Assembly: GCA_003485885.1 (NCBI GenBank)
Contig: DNHM01000497.1
Coordinates: forward strand, 1 to 18,388
Origin: Acidimicrobiaceae bacterium
Lineage (GTDB): Bacteria; Actinomycetota; Acidimicrobiia; Acidimicrobiales; UBA10347
Direction: 5' to 3'
DNA length: 18,388 bases
Under the pieces are notes generated by a model. The model saw only the letters and a program-made list of their open reading frames with translations. It had not been told where the DNA came from and did no database searches. Both the position numbers and the translations under genes were made by a program. How positions within the stretch are numbered: the first letter of the stretch is position 1; every line of letters begins with the position of its first letter. This document shows positions 1 through 7,074 of the stretch, one piece after another.

Positions 1-53
1 TCCATGATGTGGCTGTCTGCATCGAGATAGGTGCGACTGTTTGTGTAGGCCAT
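1..53 (-). CDS. Amidohydrolase family protein, N-terminal fragment (runs off left edge)
   Basis: Only the first 17 codons or so are inside the window. The minus strand from the ATG at 53 reads MAYTNSRTYLDADSHIM, which contains the D-A-D-x-H metal-binding start typical of the amidohydrolase-2 (ACMSD-like) family. It closely parallels the N-terminus of the complete amidohydrolase at 7075-8223 (MAYVTDRVIHDADAHVM), so this looks like a paralogue. A GGGGAG stretch just upstream of the ATG (about 56-61) can act as ribosome binding site, although the spacing is short. An upstream in-frame ATG exists, but homology with the paralogue supports the MAY start. The gene is divergent from the acyl-CoA dehydrogenase at 487. 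The substrate cannot be judged from this fragment. Confidence 0.7.
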   Translation of the reverse strand, partial: MAYTNSRTYLDADSHIM

Positions 54-285
54 GACTCCCCAAAGGACGTTGGTGGACACAACGGTAGACCAGCGATTCC
101 GGCAGGTACCCAATCGGCCGTTCATCGGTGGCGAACGCTCGGGTCATTCGACGCAGATCGTTGTTCGCTTGGGGGTGCGGATACAGCGATTGTGTGCTCA
201 GAGACCGACCCGGAGGACCTGTCAAGGTTTACCCGACGTGAACTGCCCAAATACGCCGCCGGCTCCTTCGTTGTAGCCACCAGTG

Positions 286-314
286 TTGACATACCTTCGT
301 TCGCCTAATACTGA
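286..314 (+). promoter_or_regulatory. Possible sigma70-type promoter for the acyl-CoA dehydrogenase
   Basis: A perfect TTGACA -35 box (286-291) is followed after 17 bases by TACTGA (309-314), a weak -10 match. It would leave a leader of about 170 bases before the ATG at 487, and that leader would contain the 19-bp direct repeat. Only the -35 box and the spacing are good, so this is tentative. Confidence 0.25.
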
Positions 315-375
315 TAGTTCAGATTGCATTATCCGTTTCTGTGTAGACGGGGTGCTCTCCTACCTGGTCACGCGG

Positions 376-415
376 GGGTCAGACCCTCGGTGACGTGGGT
401 CAGACCCTCGGTGAC
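376..415. repeat. Two-copy 19-bp direct repeat with internal palindrome
   Basis: The 19-mer gggtcagaccctcggtgac occurs at 376-394 and again, identical, at 397-415, separated by two bases (period 21). Each copy holds the interrupted palindrome GGGTC-a-GACCC. The spacing is two helical turns, which would suit a dimeric DNA-binding protein. It could equally be a degenerate repetitive extragenic element. Confidence 0.7.
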
Positions 416-486
416 CGCTTGTCTTGTCTCTGGCTTGTGGGTGGCCAGTTTTTGCCGATGTAGGTAGGTGCTGAGAGTATGGCGTC

Positions 487-1713
487 ATGGCAAGTGCACC
501 AGACGATTCCTTCGACCAGGCTGCCGCCGCTGCGATTGCTGAAGCTCAGTCCTGGCTCGAAGCCCACCCGGTCACCCCCGACACCGACCGCAAGGCCTGG
601 CTTAGAGAACTCGTTGACTCAGGCTGGTCGGCACCGAGCTGGCCAGTCGAGGAATACGGACGCGGCCTGGCCCCCAAGGTTGCCCGAGCAACCGACCAGG
701 TCTTCCGACCAACTGACCTGACCGGCTGGGGACAAGACGTCACCAACCTGTGGGCCGCGACCATCACCACATGGGCGCGTCCAGAACTCAAGCAAGAGAT
801 GCTGCGAGATCTGCTGCTGGGCGAGGTCGATATGTGTTTGCTTTACAGCGAGCCGGGTGCAGGAAGCGACTTGGCATCGGTGCAGACCCGTGCCGAACGT
901 GACGGCGATGAGTGGATTGTCAACGGCCAGAAGGTGTGGACCTCGAGCGGTCGTCAAGCCGACTACGGCTTCCTGATTAGCCGCACCGACTCGTCACAGC
1001 CGAAGCACCGCGGCATGACGTTCTTCCTCATACCCATGAAACAGCCTGGCGTCGAGGTGCGACCGCTGCGACAAGCCACCGGGGATTCACGTTTCAACGA
1101 GGTCTTCCTGACCGATGCTCGGGTTGCCGACGCCAACATGTTGGGCGACCTCAATGGCGGTTGGCATGTGCTGACATCTGCGTTGGCCTATGAACGTTCG
1201 GTGATGGGCGTTACCCAAAAGCGCAAGAAGCAGTCGGCCGAAGTGGTGCGCGATCTCACGAGCGAGAAGTCGGCTCCGGTGCCCGATTTGTCACTGATTG
1301 AACTTGCCACTGAACGAGGCGTGGTCGGAGACTCTGGCATTCGCCAAGATCTCATGCGGCTGCATTCATGGCGAACAGTTAACGCATGGAATAACCAGCG
1401 GGGCAAGGCAGCCCTGTCGAAAGGCACATCATCGCCGGTGGTCTCACTCGGCAAGCTGGCGATGTCACGCATGTTGCACTTCGGTGGGAGCCTGCAGGCC
1501 GAGATCCTTGGTAGCGAAGCGATGCTCGGGGGCGAGGACCACCCCGACGGAGCCGATGCGACCTATGCGATGTTGAATGCCTTCTTCACCTCGATTGGCG
1601 GGGGCACCGATCAGATCCAGCGCAACATCATCGGCGAACGCATCTTGGGACTACCGAAGGAGCCCGAGGTCGACAAGGGCGTCCCGTTCAGCGAGGTTCG
1701 CATCTCGGGGTAG
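487..1713 (+). CDS. Acyl-CoA dehydrogenase family protein
   Basis: The 408-residue product has the length and layout of FAD-dependent acyl-CoA dehydrogenases, which introduce the alpha,beta double bond into acyl-CoA thioesters and pass electrons to ETF. Visible blocks are the N-terminal helical domain (about 1-115), the flavin/substrate motif LLYSEPGAGSDLASVQT (118-134) with NGQKVWTS just after (146-153), the middle beta domain to about residue 220, and a C-terminal helical domain ending in GGGTDQIQRNIIGERILGLP. The family's LYSEPGAGSD and Q-I-x-R-N-I-x-G-E signatures are both intact. The ATG at 487 gives the conserved N-terminus; an overlapping ATG at 479 is in another frame. No strong ribosome binding site is seen. 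Nothing nearby identifies the substrate; it could be a fatty acid, steroid or short branched acyl-CoA. Confidence 0.93.
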   Translation: MASAPDDSFDQAAAAAIAEAQSWLEAHPVTPDTDRKAWLRELVDSGWSAPSWPVEEYGRGLAPKVARATDQVFRPTDLTGWGQDVTNLWAATITTWARPELKQEMLRDLLLGEVDMCLLYSEPGAGSDLASVQTRAERDGDEWIVNGQKVWTSSGRQADYGFLISRTDSSQPKHRGMTFFLIPMKQPGVEVRPLRQATGDSRFNEVFLTDARVADANMLGDLNGGWHVLTSALAYERSVMGVTQKRKKQSAEVVRDLTSEKSAPVPDLSLIELATERGVVGDSGIRQDLMRLHSWRTVNAWNNQRGKAALSKGTSSPVVSLGKLAMSRMLHFGGSLQAEILGSEAMLGGEDHPDGADATYAMLNAFFTSIGGGTDQIQRNIIGERILGLPKEPEVDKGVPFSEVRISG

Positions 1714-1764
1714 TCTCGGGTAGTCCGGCTTTCGGCTCGTCCCTCGCCGAAACCCTGCTTGAGA

Positions 1765-1860
1765 GTTTCTGCGTCGACGGTCCCTCTGGGTTCGCGGTGT
1801 TTCTGTGTTGGCGGTCCCTCAAGGTTCGCGGTGTTGCTGTGTCGACGGTCCCTCTTGGTC
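1765..1860. repeat. Tandem repeat with 34-bp period, about 2.8 copies
   Basis: Unit A (1773-1806) and unit B (1807-1840) are 34 bases each and nearly identical. Both contain cggtccctc and ggttcgcggtgtt and end in gcTGT or tcTGT. A third, partial unit starts at 1841 (gtcgacggtccctct, the same as unit A) and decays after about 20 bases. The eight bases before unit A (1765-1772) also match the end of a unit. The array lies between the acyl-CoA dehydrogenase stop (1713) and the ABC-F start. The units differ from each other and have no spacers, so this is a minisatellite-like array. Confidence 0.8.
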
Positions 1861-1989
1861 CTGGGTGCCCGTACATCGGTGGCGGCAGGTACGCGAGCGA
1901 GTTAGGGTGACGCTCGTGAAGAACTGAGACCTGTCCTCGTCGTCGATGGCGCCGCCGCAATCGTGGCTCGCCCGAAAGGTCTCCTTCAC

Positions 1990-3645
1990 ATGCATGCACA
2001 CGCCCAACTCATCGCTACTGGCCTGGCATTCTCCTACGGCCCACGTTCGATACTGCGCGACATTTCGCTGACCCTCGCCCCGGGTGACCGTGTGGGCATT
2101 GTTGGTCCGAACGGCACCGGCAAGTCGACACTGCTACGGCTCCTCGCCGCTGAGCTTGACCCGGAACTTGGCGCCGTCTCCGCGAATCCCAGCGCAGCCA
2201 CCGTCGGGCTCATGCGCCAGCAACTCGACGATCAGCCCGATGAAACTGTCGGAGCGTTCGTCAGTCGTTCGACGGGTGTCGGTGCCGTGCTGGCAGAGTT
2301 CGAAGCCTCGCTGGTCGACGTTGCCGAGGGCGCGGCAGGCTCGGACGAGCGCTACGACACGGCACTATCTCGATATCTCGCTACCGACGCTTCATCGTTC
2401 GCCGCTCGCACTGGGCAGGCCATGGGCGAGGTCGGGCTTCAGGGCGTCGAACTCACCGATAAAGTCGCCGACCTCTCAGGAGGCCAGCGCACCAAGGTCA
2501 ACCTGGCGGCCATGTTGCTCGCAAGCTTCGACGTGCTCTTACTCGACGAACCAACCAATGATCTCGACCAGGCGGGTCTCGACCTACTGGAGTCCATGCT
2601 GCTCGGTCAGGAGCGGGCCATCGCGGTGGTGAGCCACGATCGAACATTCTTGGAGCGGGTAATCACGTCGGTCTACGAACTCGAGGACCACGCACACACT
2701 GGCAAACGCTTCAACGGCGGTTTCGAAGCATGGCAACACGCCCGCGACGTGGCCCGACAGCAGCACTACGACGCCTACGACGAATTTAACGCCAAACGAT
2801 CGCAGCTGCAGGAGCGGGCCCAGACCCAGCAACAGTGGTCGACGGTAGGGGTGCGCAAAGCCAAGACAGACAAGTCTGAGCCCGACAAGAACATCCGGGC
2901 CCACCGGATCGCCACCAGCGAGAAGATTGCCGGCAAGGCGAAGCAGACCGAAGGTGCGCTCGAACGGCTTGAACGTAACGAGCGAGTCGAAGCGCCGTGG
3001 GAACCGTGGGAGCTCCAGCTCGACTTCGCCACCGCAGAGCGTTCAGGAACCGAAGTGGCAACGCTCACTGGCGCAACGGTCAAGCTTGGCGACTTCACAC
3101 TCGGGCCGGTAGACGTTGCGGTGACTGCAGGCGATCGCATCATGATCACCGGCGAGAACGGTTCGGGCAAGACGACCCTGCTCCGGGCTCTGTTCGGCGA
3201 GGTCAAACTTGATTCCGGATCGCACCATGTGGGCCGGTCAGCGCAGGTGTCCACCCTTCGCCAGCAACGCAAACTGTTCGCTGACGCTCCATCGCTGCTG
3301 CGAGGATTCACTGATGCGGTTGGGTGTGACGATCAGGTTGTCCGAAGTCAGCTGGCAAAGCTCGGACTGGATACCCAGCGAATCGACCGGCCGGTTGCTG
3401 ACCTTTCACCTGGCGAACAGACACGCGCCGCGTTGGGGCTGTTCGCTGCTCGTGGCTCGAACGTGCTTGTGCTTGATGAACCCACCAACCACCTCGATCT
3501 CCCGGCGATAGAACAACTCGAAGCAGCGCTCCAAGCCTTTCCCCACACCGTGTTGCTCGTGACCCATGATCGACGTCTCCTCGAAGCCGTGACCACCAAT
3601 CGTCACTGGCATGTCGACCGTGGCCAGGTGGCTGAACGGCAGTAG
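1990..3645 (+). CDS. ABC-F family ATPase (ribosome-associated, non-transport)
   Basis: The 551-residue protein has two ABC ATPase domains in tandem and no membrane segments, the architecture of ABC-F translation factors and ribosome-protection proteins. Domain 1 has Walker A GPNGTGKST (39-47), signature LSGGQRTK and Walker B LLLDEPTNDLD. Domain 2 has Walker A GENGSGKTT, signature LSPGEQTR and Walker B LVLDEPTNHLD. Between them lies a long charged linker rich in K, R, Q and E, the position of the interdomain arm that reaches the peptidyl-transferase centre in ABC-F proteins. A GTG start at 1963 adds nine residues, but the ATG at 1990 follows a GAAAGG ribosome-binding site (about 1974-1979) and is preferred. 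Whether it gives antibiotic resistance or has a housekeeping translation role cannot be told from sequence. Confidence 0.93.
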   Translation: MHAHAQLIATGLAFSYGPRSILRDISLTLAPGDRVGIVGPNGTGKSTLLRLLAAELDPELGAVSANPSAATVGLMRQQLDDQPDETVGAFVSRSTGVGAVLAEFEASLVDVAEGAAGSDERYDTALSRYLATDASSFAARTGQAMGEVGLQGVELTDKVADLSGGQRTKVNLAAMLLASFDVLLLDEPTNDLDQAGLDLLESMLLGQERAIAVVSHDRTFLERVITSVYELEDHAHTGKRFNGGFEAWQHARDVARQQHYDAYDEFNAKRSQLQERAQTQQQWSTVGVRKAKTDKSEPDKNIRAHRIATSEKIAGKAKQTEGALERLERNERVEAPWEPWELQLDFATAERSGTEVATLTGATVKLGDFTLGPVDVAVTAGDRIMITGENGSGKTTLLRALFGEVKLDSGSHHVGRSAQVSTLRQQRKLFADAPSLLRGFTDAVGCDDQVVRSQLAKLGLDTQRIDRPVADLSPGEQTRAALGLFAARGSNVLVLDEPTNHLDLPAIEQLEAALQAFPHTVLLVTHDRRLLEAVTTNRHWHVDRGQVAERQ

Positions 3646-3660
3646 CGAGTTGTCGAAGCC

Positions 3661-3691
3661 AGTTGTTGTCACCGAGTGTCAACAACTCGGT
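3661..3691 (+). promoter_or_regulatory. Two overlapping, mutually exclusive hairpins between ABC-F and LLM genes
   Basis: Two perfect inverted repeats overlap. AGTTGTTG (3661-3668) pairs with CAACAACT (3680-3687), and ACCGAGT (3671-3677) pairs with ACTCGGT (3685-3691). They share bases 3685-3687 and interleave, so only one can form at a time. No U tract follows, so neither is a classical terminator. The element lies 16 bases after the ABC-F stop and 26 bases before the LLM ATG. It could be an operator or an attenuator-like switch. Confidence 0.4.
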
Positions 3692-3716
3692 CGTGTGCAT
3701 GGAGTATGAAAGGAAC

Positions 3717-4760
3717 ATGACACTTCGACTTGGTACATGGGCACAACCGGTTGATCAGCCAGGCCTCGACTACGTGATCGAGGCCGAGCGGCTTGGCGTC
3801 GACTCAATCTGGGTTCCGGAGTACTGGGGTTACGACGCACTCACGCAGATTGCGGCGGCCGCAGTGGTGACCGACAGAATCCGGCTGTGTACGGGCATCG
3901 TGCAGCTCGGTACTCGCACGCCGGCCATGTTGGCCATGTCGGCCATGACCTTGCAACATCTGTCCAACGGCAGGTTCGTTCTTGGACTGGGGGCGAGCGG
4001 ACCACAGGTAATCGAAGGTTGGCACGGGGTGCATTTCGCCAGGCCGGTGACTCGGACCCGGGAGACGATCGAGATTCTGCGTATGGTCACTCAGGGAGAA
4101 CGGCTGGAGTACGACGGCGTCGTACATCAACTGCCGTTGCCCGGAGGTGAAGGGAAGGCGTTGCGGTCGGCAGTACCACCGGTCGACGTCCCGGTATTCG
4201 TGGCATCACTTGGCCCAGCCAATCTGTATCTCACCGGAGCGGTTGCCGATGGGTGGATTGGTAACTCGTTCTTTACCGAGACGGCCGACGTCTTCTTCGA
4301 TGTCATTCGCGATGGCGCAGCGAGCACGGGTCGCACACTCGACGACATCGAGCTCACGGTGTCGGTCGGTGTCGAGCTCACCGACGATGTCGACGAGGCC
4401 GCGCAGCGCCACGCCGAAGGGTTCGCCTTCACCTTTGGGGCGATGGGTTCGGTGTCGTCGAACTTCTACAACAACGCGTTTGCTCGACAGGGCTGGGGCG
4501 ACGACGTGGCCGAGGTGCAACGGTTGTGGCTTGCGGGTGACCGTGAAGCAGCAGCGAAACGAGTGCCTGCTGAGATCGGGCGTCGGACGAACCTGATCGG
4601 CCCGCCCGACGAGATTCGTTCGCGGCTGCGCGAGTACCGCGACTGTGGCGTCACCACCTTACGAATTGGGCCCAGTGGCGACACACTCGACGAACGCGTC
4701 GCCAGCCTTGCCCAAATTGCTGAACTCGTCGCCGACGTAAACAACGAGACAGCGGTCTGA
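3717..4760 (+). CDS. LLM class (luciferase-like) F420/FMN-dependent oxidoreductase
   Basis: The 347-residue product starts MTLRLGTWAQPVDQPGLDY and has the bacterial-luciferase-like TIM-barrel pattern: EAERLGVDSIWVPEYWGYDA near the N-terminus, then a TDRIRLCTGIVQLGTRTP strand-loop, LSNGRFVLGLGASGPQVIEGWHG, and late TTLRIGPSGDT. This pattern is characteristic of the actinobacterial F420-dependent branch, such as the methylene-tetrahydromethanopterin reductase-like group. The frame is open back to 3663, but the family-like start is the ATG at 3717, preceded closely by GAAAGGA (3708-3714); an in-frame ATG at 3699 lacks such a site. It converges on the Lrp regulator with a 31-base gap. The substrate is unknown. 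It is distinct from the second LLM protein at 10083-11009. Confidence 0.88.
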   Translation: MTLRLGTWAQPVDQPGLDYVIEAERLGVDSIWVPEYWGYDALTQIAAAAVVTDRIRLCTGIVQLGTRTPAMLAMSAMTLQHLSNGRFVLGLGASGPQVIEGWHGVHFARPVTRTRETIEILRMVTQGERLEYDGVVHQLPLPGGEGKALRSAVPPVDVPVFVASLGPANLYLTGAVADGWIGNSFFTETADVFFDVIRDGAASTGRTLDDIELTVSVGVELTDDVDEAAQRHAEGFAFTFGAMGSVSSNFYNNAFARQGWGDDVAEVQRLWLAGDREAAAKRVPAEIGRRTNLIGPPDEIRSRLREYRDCGVTTLRIGPSGDTLDERVASLAQIAELVADVNNETAV

Positions 4761-4791
4761 CAACGACTCACCCGCTTCGCACGCACCGCTC

Positions 4792-5244
4792 CTAAAGGGG
4801 CAGAGCAAGAGTGCGCTTGATCACCTTCATGGCGAGTTGCGAGGTCAGCTTGTGCACGTGCGGAAGACTGGCGAGCGTGTCGATGTATAACGATTCGAAG
4901 GCATCGGCGTCTGCAGTCACGATTCTGAGCAGATAGTCGGGCTGGCCCATCATCCGCATGACCTCGGTGATTTCGGGCACCGGCTGTACCGCGTCTTCGA
5001 ATGCGACCATTGAGTCGCGTGTGACTTCGTTCAAGGTGACCCACACCAGTGGCTCATAGTTGCGTTGAACCGCCTGGCGGTCGAGTACTGCGACGTACCC
5101 TTGGATGACGCCGTCGGCCTCGAGCTTGCGAACTCGGCGTAAACACGGCGAGGGGCTCAGTCCCACAAGGTCAGCCAGTTCGTTGTTCGGGAGTCTCCCG
5201 TCGGCCTGGATGTGGTGCAGAATTGCGCGATCAATCTCGTCCAT
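4792..5244 (-). CDS. Lrp/AsnC family transcriptional regulator
   Basis: The 150-residue product has the standard Lrp/AsnC layout. An N-terminal winged helix-turn-helix begins MDEIDRAILHHIQADGRLPN and continues LADLVGLSPSPCLRRVRKLEADGVIQGY (about 24-50). A C-terminal RAM/ligand-sensing domain contains MMGQPDYLLRIVTADADAFE. Lrp-type proteins bind DNA as dimers or octamers and respond to amino acids or related small molecules. The frame is open far upstream, but the ATG at 5244 matches the family start (MDxxDxxIL). It is transcribed divergently from the selenoprotein gene at 5325, with only 80 bases between the starts, so it is a natural candidate for local control of the selenoprotein-amidohydrolase pair and of itself. 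The effector is unknown. Confidence 0.92.
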   Translation of the reverse strand: MDEIDRAILHHIQADGRLPNNELADLVGLSPSPCLRRVRKLEADGVIQGYVAVLDRQAVQRNYEPLVWVTLNEVTRDSMVAFEDAVQPVPEITEVMRMMGQPDYLLRIVTADADAFESLYIDTLASLPHVHKLTSQLAMKVIKRTLALPL

Positions 5245-5324
5245 GGCATCCAATGCTAAATGGAGGCGTAAGCGTTCGAAGGTTCGCAAGCGACTGCGGT
5301 CTCGAATCGTGCAACATAGAGGCC

Positions 5325-7073
5325 ATGAACGAACCGACCTATGACGTTGTCTGGCCGAAGTCGCCGCGAGGTGTCCACGCTGTCGACCTCGCACCACGGC
5401 TGGATTCACTCGACGGTAAACGGGTGGCTTTTCTGTGGGATTACCTGTTCCGGGGCGACGAACTGTTCCCGCTGCTTGCAGACGAACTGGCCGCTCGGTT
5501 TCCGACGGTTGAGATCCTGGATTACGACATCTTCGGAAACACCCATGGAGGTGACGAGCGGGAGATGATCGCGGCACTTCCATCGGCGCTGCGCGAACAC
5601 CGGGTCGATGCCGTGGTGAGCGGCATCGGATGTTGAGGTAGTTGTGCGCCCGCCGTGATGCGGGCATCTATCGCTGCTGAACAAGCCGGAATTCCGACCG
5701 TCTCGATCGTGTGTGAAGGGTTCGAACGCCAGTCGCTCGCTACCGGGCGCGGCCACGGTCTTGACGACATGCGACTCGGTGTGCTCGTCGGCCATGTCGA
5801 TGCACAATCGACTGCGCTAATGGTCGACAATTTCATGACCTTCACCGTCGACCAGATCGTGGCTGGCTTGACCGAAGCACAAACCAGACAGGCCGAGAGT
5901 TCTGGGGGTGAGCCCGCTGCGCTCGACGTTGTGGCAACGGGCAACATCGACGAGGTCACGCAGGTCTTCAACGATCGCGGTTGGTCCGATGGGTTGCCGT
6001 TCATTCCGCCCACGGTCGAGCGGGTACAGGGGTTCATCGCCGAGTCGGGCCACGATCCGTGGCGAACCATTGGGATCGCCAAGTCCTCAGGCCGAGACAT
6101 GACCATCTGGTCGGTCGCCGTGAACGCGGTGATGGCAGGGTGTCGACCTGAACACCTGCCGGTGTTGCTCGCGGTCGCCGAGATCCTGGCCGACGATGCC
6201 TATGGCGCTGAACACTCCGGAAACACGACCGGTGCCGACGCGCTCATGATCCTGAATGGGCCGTGTGTCAACGAGTTGCACTTCAACACGGGACAAGGCG
6301 CCCTGCGCGAGGGAACCCTGGCTAACACAACAGTCGGGCGCTGGCTGCGGCTGTACCTGCGAAATGTCTTCGGGTTCACAGCCGACGAACACGACAAGGC
6401 GACCTTCGGCAACTCCACCCGAGTCGTGCTTGCGGAACATCACGAAACACTCGACGACATTGGCTGGCCCGCCGTGAGCGCCGAATTTGGCTTCGAATCA
6501 CATGATGACGTGGTCACGATGGCCCGGTTCAACAGTGGCCTGATCATCGGCAGTGTGTTCGGGTCAACGCCCACCGAGATTTTGCCGTATCTCGGCGATG
6601 GGGTGGCGCGCTCCGCCGGTTGGGACTTGACCCATGTTTACGGGTTGGGCGACGCCCAGTTCCGTCCGCTTTTGGTTCTGTCGCCGATCCTGGCTCGTGT
6701 TTTTGCCAATGCTGGTTGGTCGAAGGACGATGTGAAGGCCGGTCTGTTCGAGCATGCGCGTATTCCGGCATGGCGGTTCGAGAAGCTGATTGGCGAGTGG
6801 AGCAACCTGACCATGGGTCGTAGGCCTCTGACCGAACTGGTCGCCGACGGTCTTGTCCCCGCTGTATTCGCGGAGTCGGACGACCCCGAACGGCTGGTGC
6901 CAATCGTGACGGAGCCGGCGAAGTTCATGATCGCTGTGGCGGGTGACCCGACACGCACAAACGCGTACGTGCTGGCAAACGATGGCCCCCACGGTGACTA
7001 CACCGCGAAACGAATCGACCGCCGTCCCTCGCCTGACCTTCTCTGCGAGGTGCCGAACGTGGCAGGCTCATGA
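5325..7073 (+). CDS. UGSC family selenoprotein, Sec104 encoded by in-frame TGA (5634-5636)
   Basis: Read straight through the TGA at 5634-5636, one frame runs from the ATG at 5325 to the TGA at 7071-7073 and gives 582 residues. Residues around the TGA read GIGC-U-GSCAPAV, the motif after which the UGSC (seleno)protein family is named, with Sec104 and Cys107 forming a U-x-x-C redox pair. The N-terminal domain (about 1-190) has a Rossmann-like pattern: GKRVAFLWDYLF, a VEILDYDIFG strand, then VDAVVSGIGC just before Sec. A second domain (about 200-560) starts near GWSDGLPFIPPT; I do not recognise its activity. Standard gene callers would split this into a 103-codon ORF and a separate ORF starting near 5655. 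A redox role is inferred from the motif. The amidohydrolase starts one base after the stop. The start is supported by AGAGG just upstream, at short spacing. Confidence 0.9.
5634..5665 (+). promoter_or_regulatory. Bacterial SECIS-like hairpin at the Sec codon
   Basis: Immediately after the in-frame TGA, GCCCGC (5648-5653) pairs perfectly with GCGGGC (5660-5665) around a six-base loop CGTGAT. Seventeen bases separate TGA and the loop, and a G is the second loop base. Both agree with the published pattern for bacterial SECIS elements (loop 16-37 bases after UGA, G among the first two loop bases). In the E. coli fdhF element the upper stem also begins about 15 bases from the U of UGA. The bulged U of the fdhF element is not seen here. 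The hairpin would recruit SelB at the UGA. Confidence 0.75.
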
Positions 7074-7074
7074 C

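Larger units (their letters stand above)
54..486. other. Intergenic region between divergent amidohydrolase and acyl-CoA dehydrogenase genes
   Basis: This 433-bp stretch has no convincing gene. Open frames of 99 and 74 codons on the plus strand (from 9 and 52) show no recognisable domain, and the first overlaps the start of the minus-strand amidohydrolase. The stretch holds a possible plus-strand promoter (286-314) and a 19-bp direct repeat (376-415), both listed separately. It must contain the regulatory regions of the two divergent genes. Confidence 0.6.

Noticed and set aside
9..308. 99-codon plus-strand ORF at the left end
   Set aside because: No recognisable domain, overlaps the minus-strand amidohydrolase start, and has a second overlapping frame of similar length, so it is a chance GC-rich ORF.
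1765..1860. CRISPR array
   Set aside because: The 34-bp units are contiguous, imperfect and fewer than three full copies, with no spacers and no cas genes.
3308..3718. 136-codon minus-strand ORF opposite the end of the ABC-F gene
   Set aside because: Opposite strand of the second ATPase domain; low-complexity, Arg/Gly-rich translation without motifs.
5634..5636. TGA as a nonsense mutation or sequencing error in a pseudogene
   Set aside because: The TGA sits exactly at the U of the family-defining UGSC motif, the frame stays open for 478 more codons with a normal protein pattern, and a SECIS-like hairpin follows.
7071..7073. Second Sec codon at the selenoprotein's terminal TGA, fusing it to the amidohydrolase
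   Set aside because: The amidohydrolase is in a different frame (one-base gap), and no GC-rich hairpin follows this TGA, so it is a normal stop.
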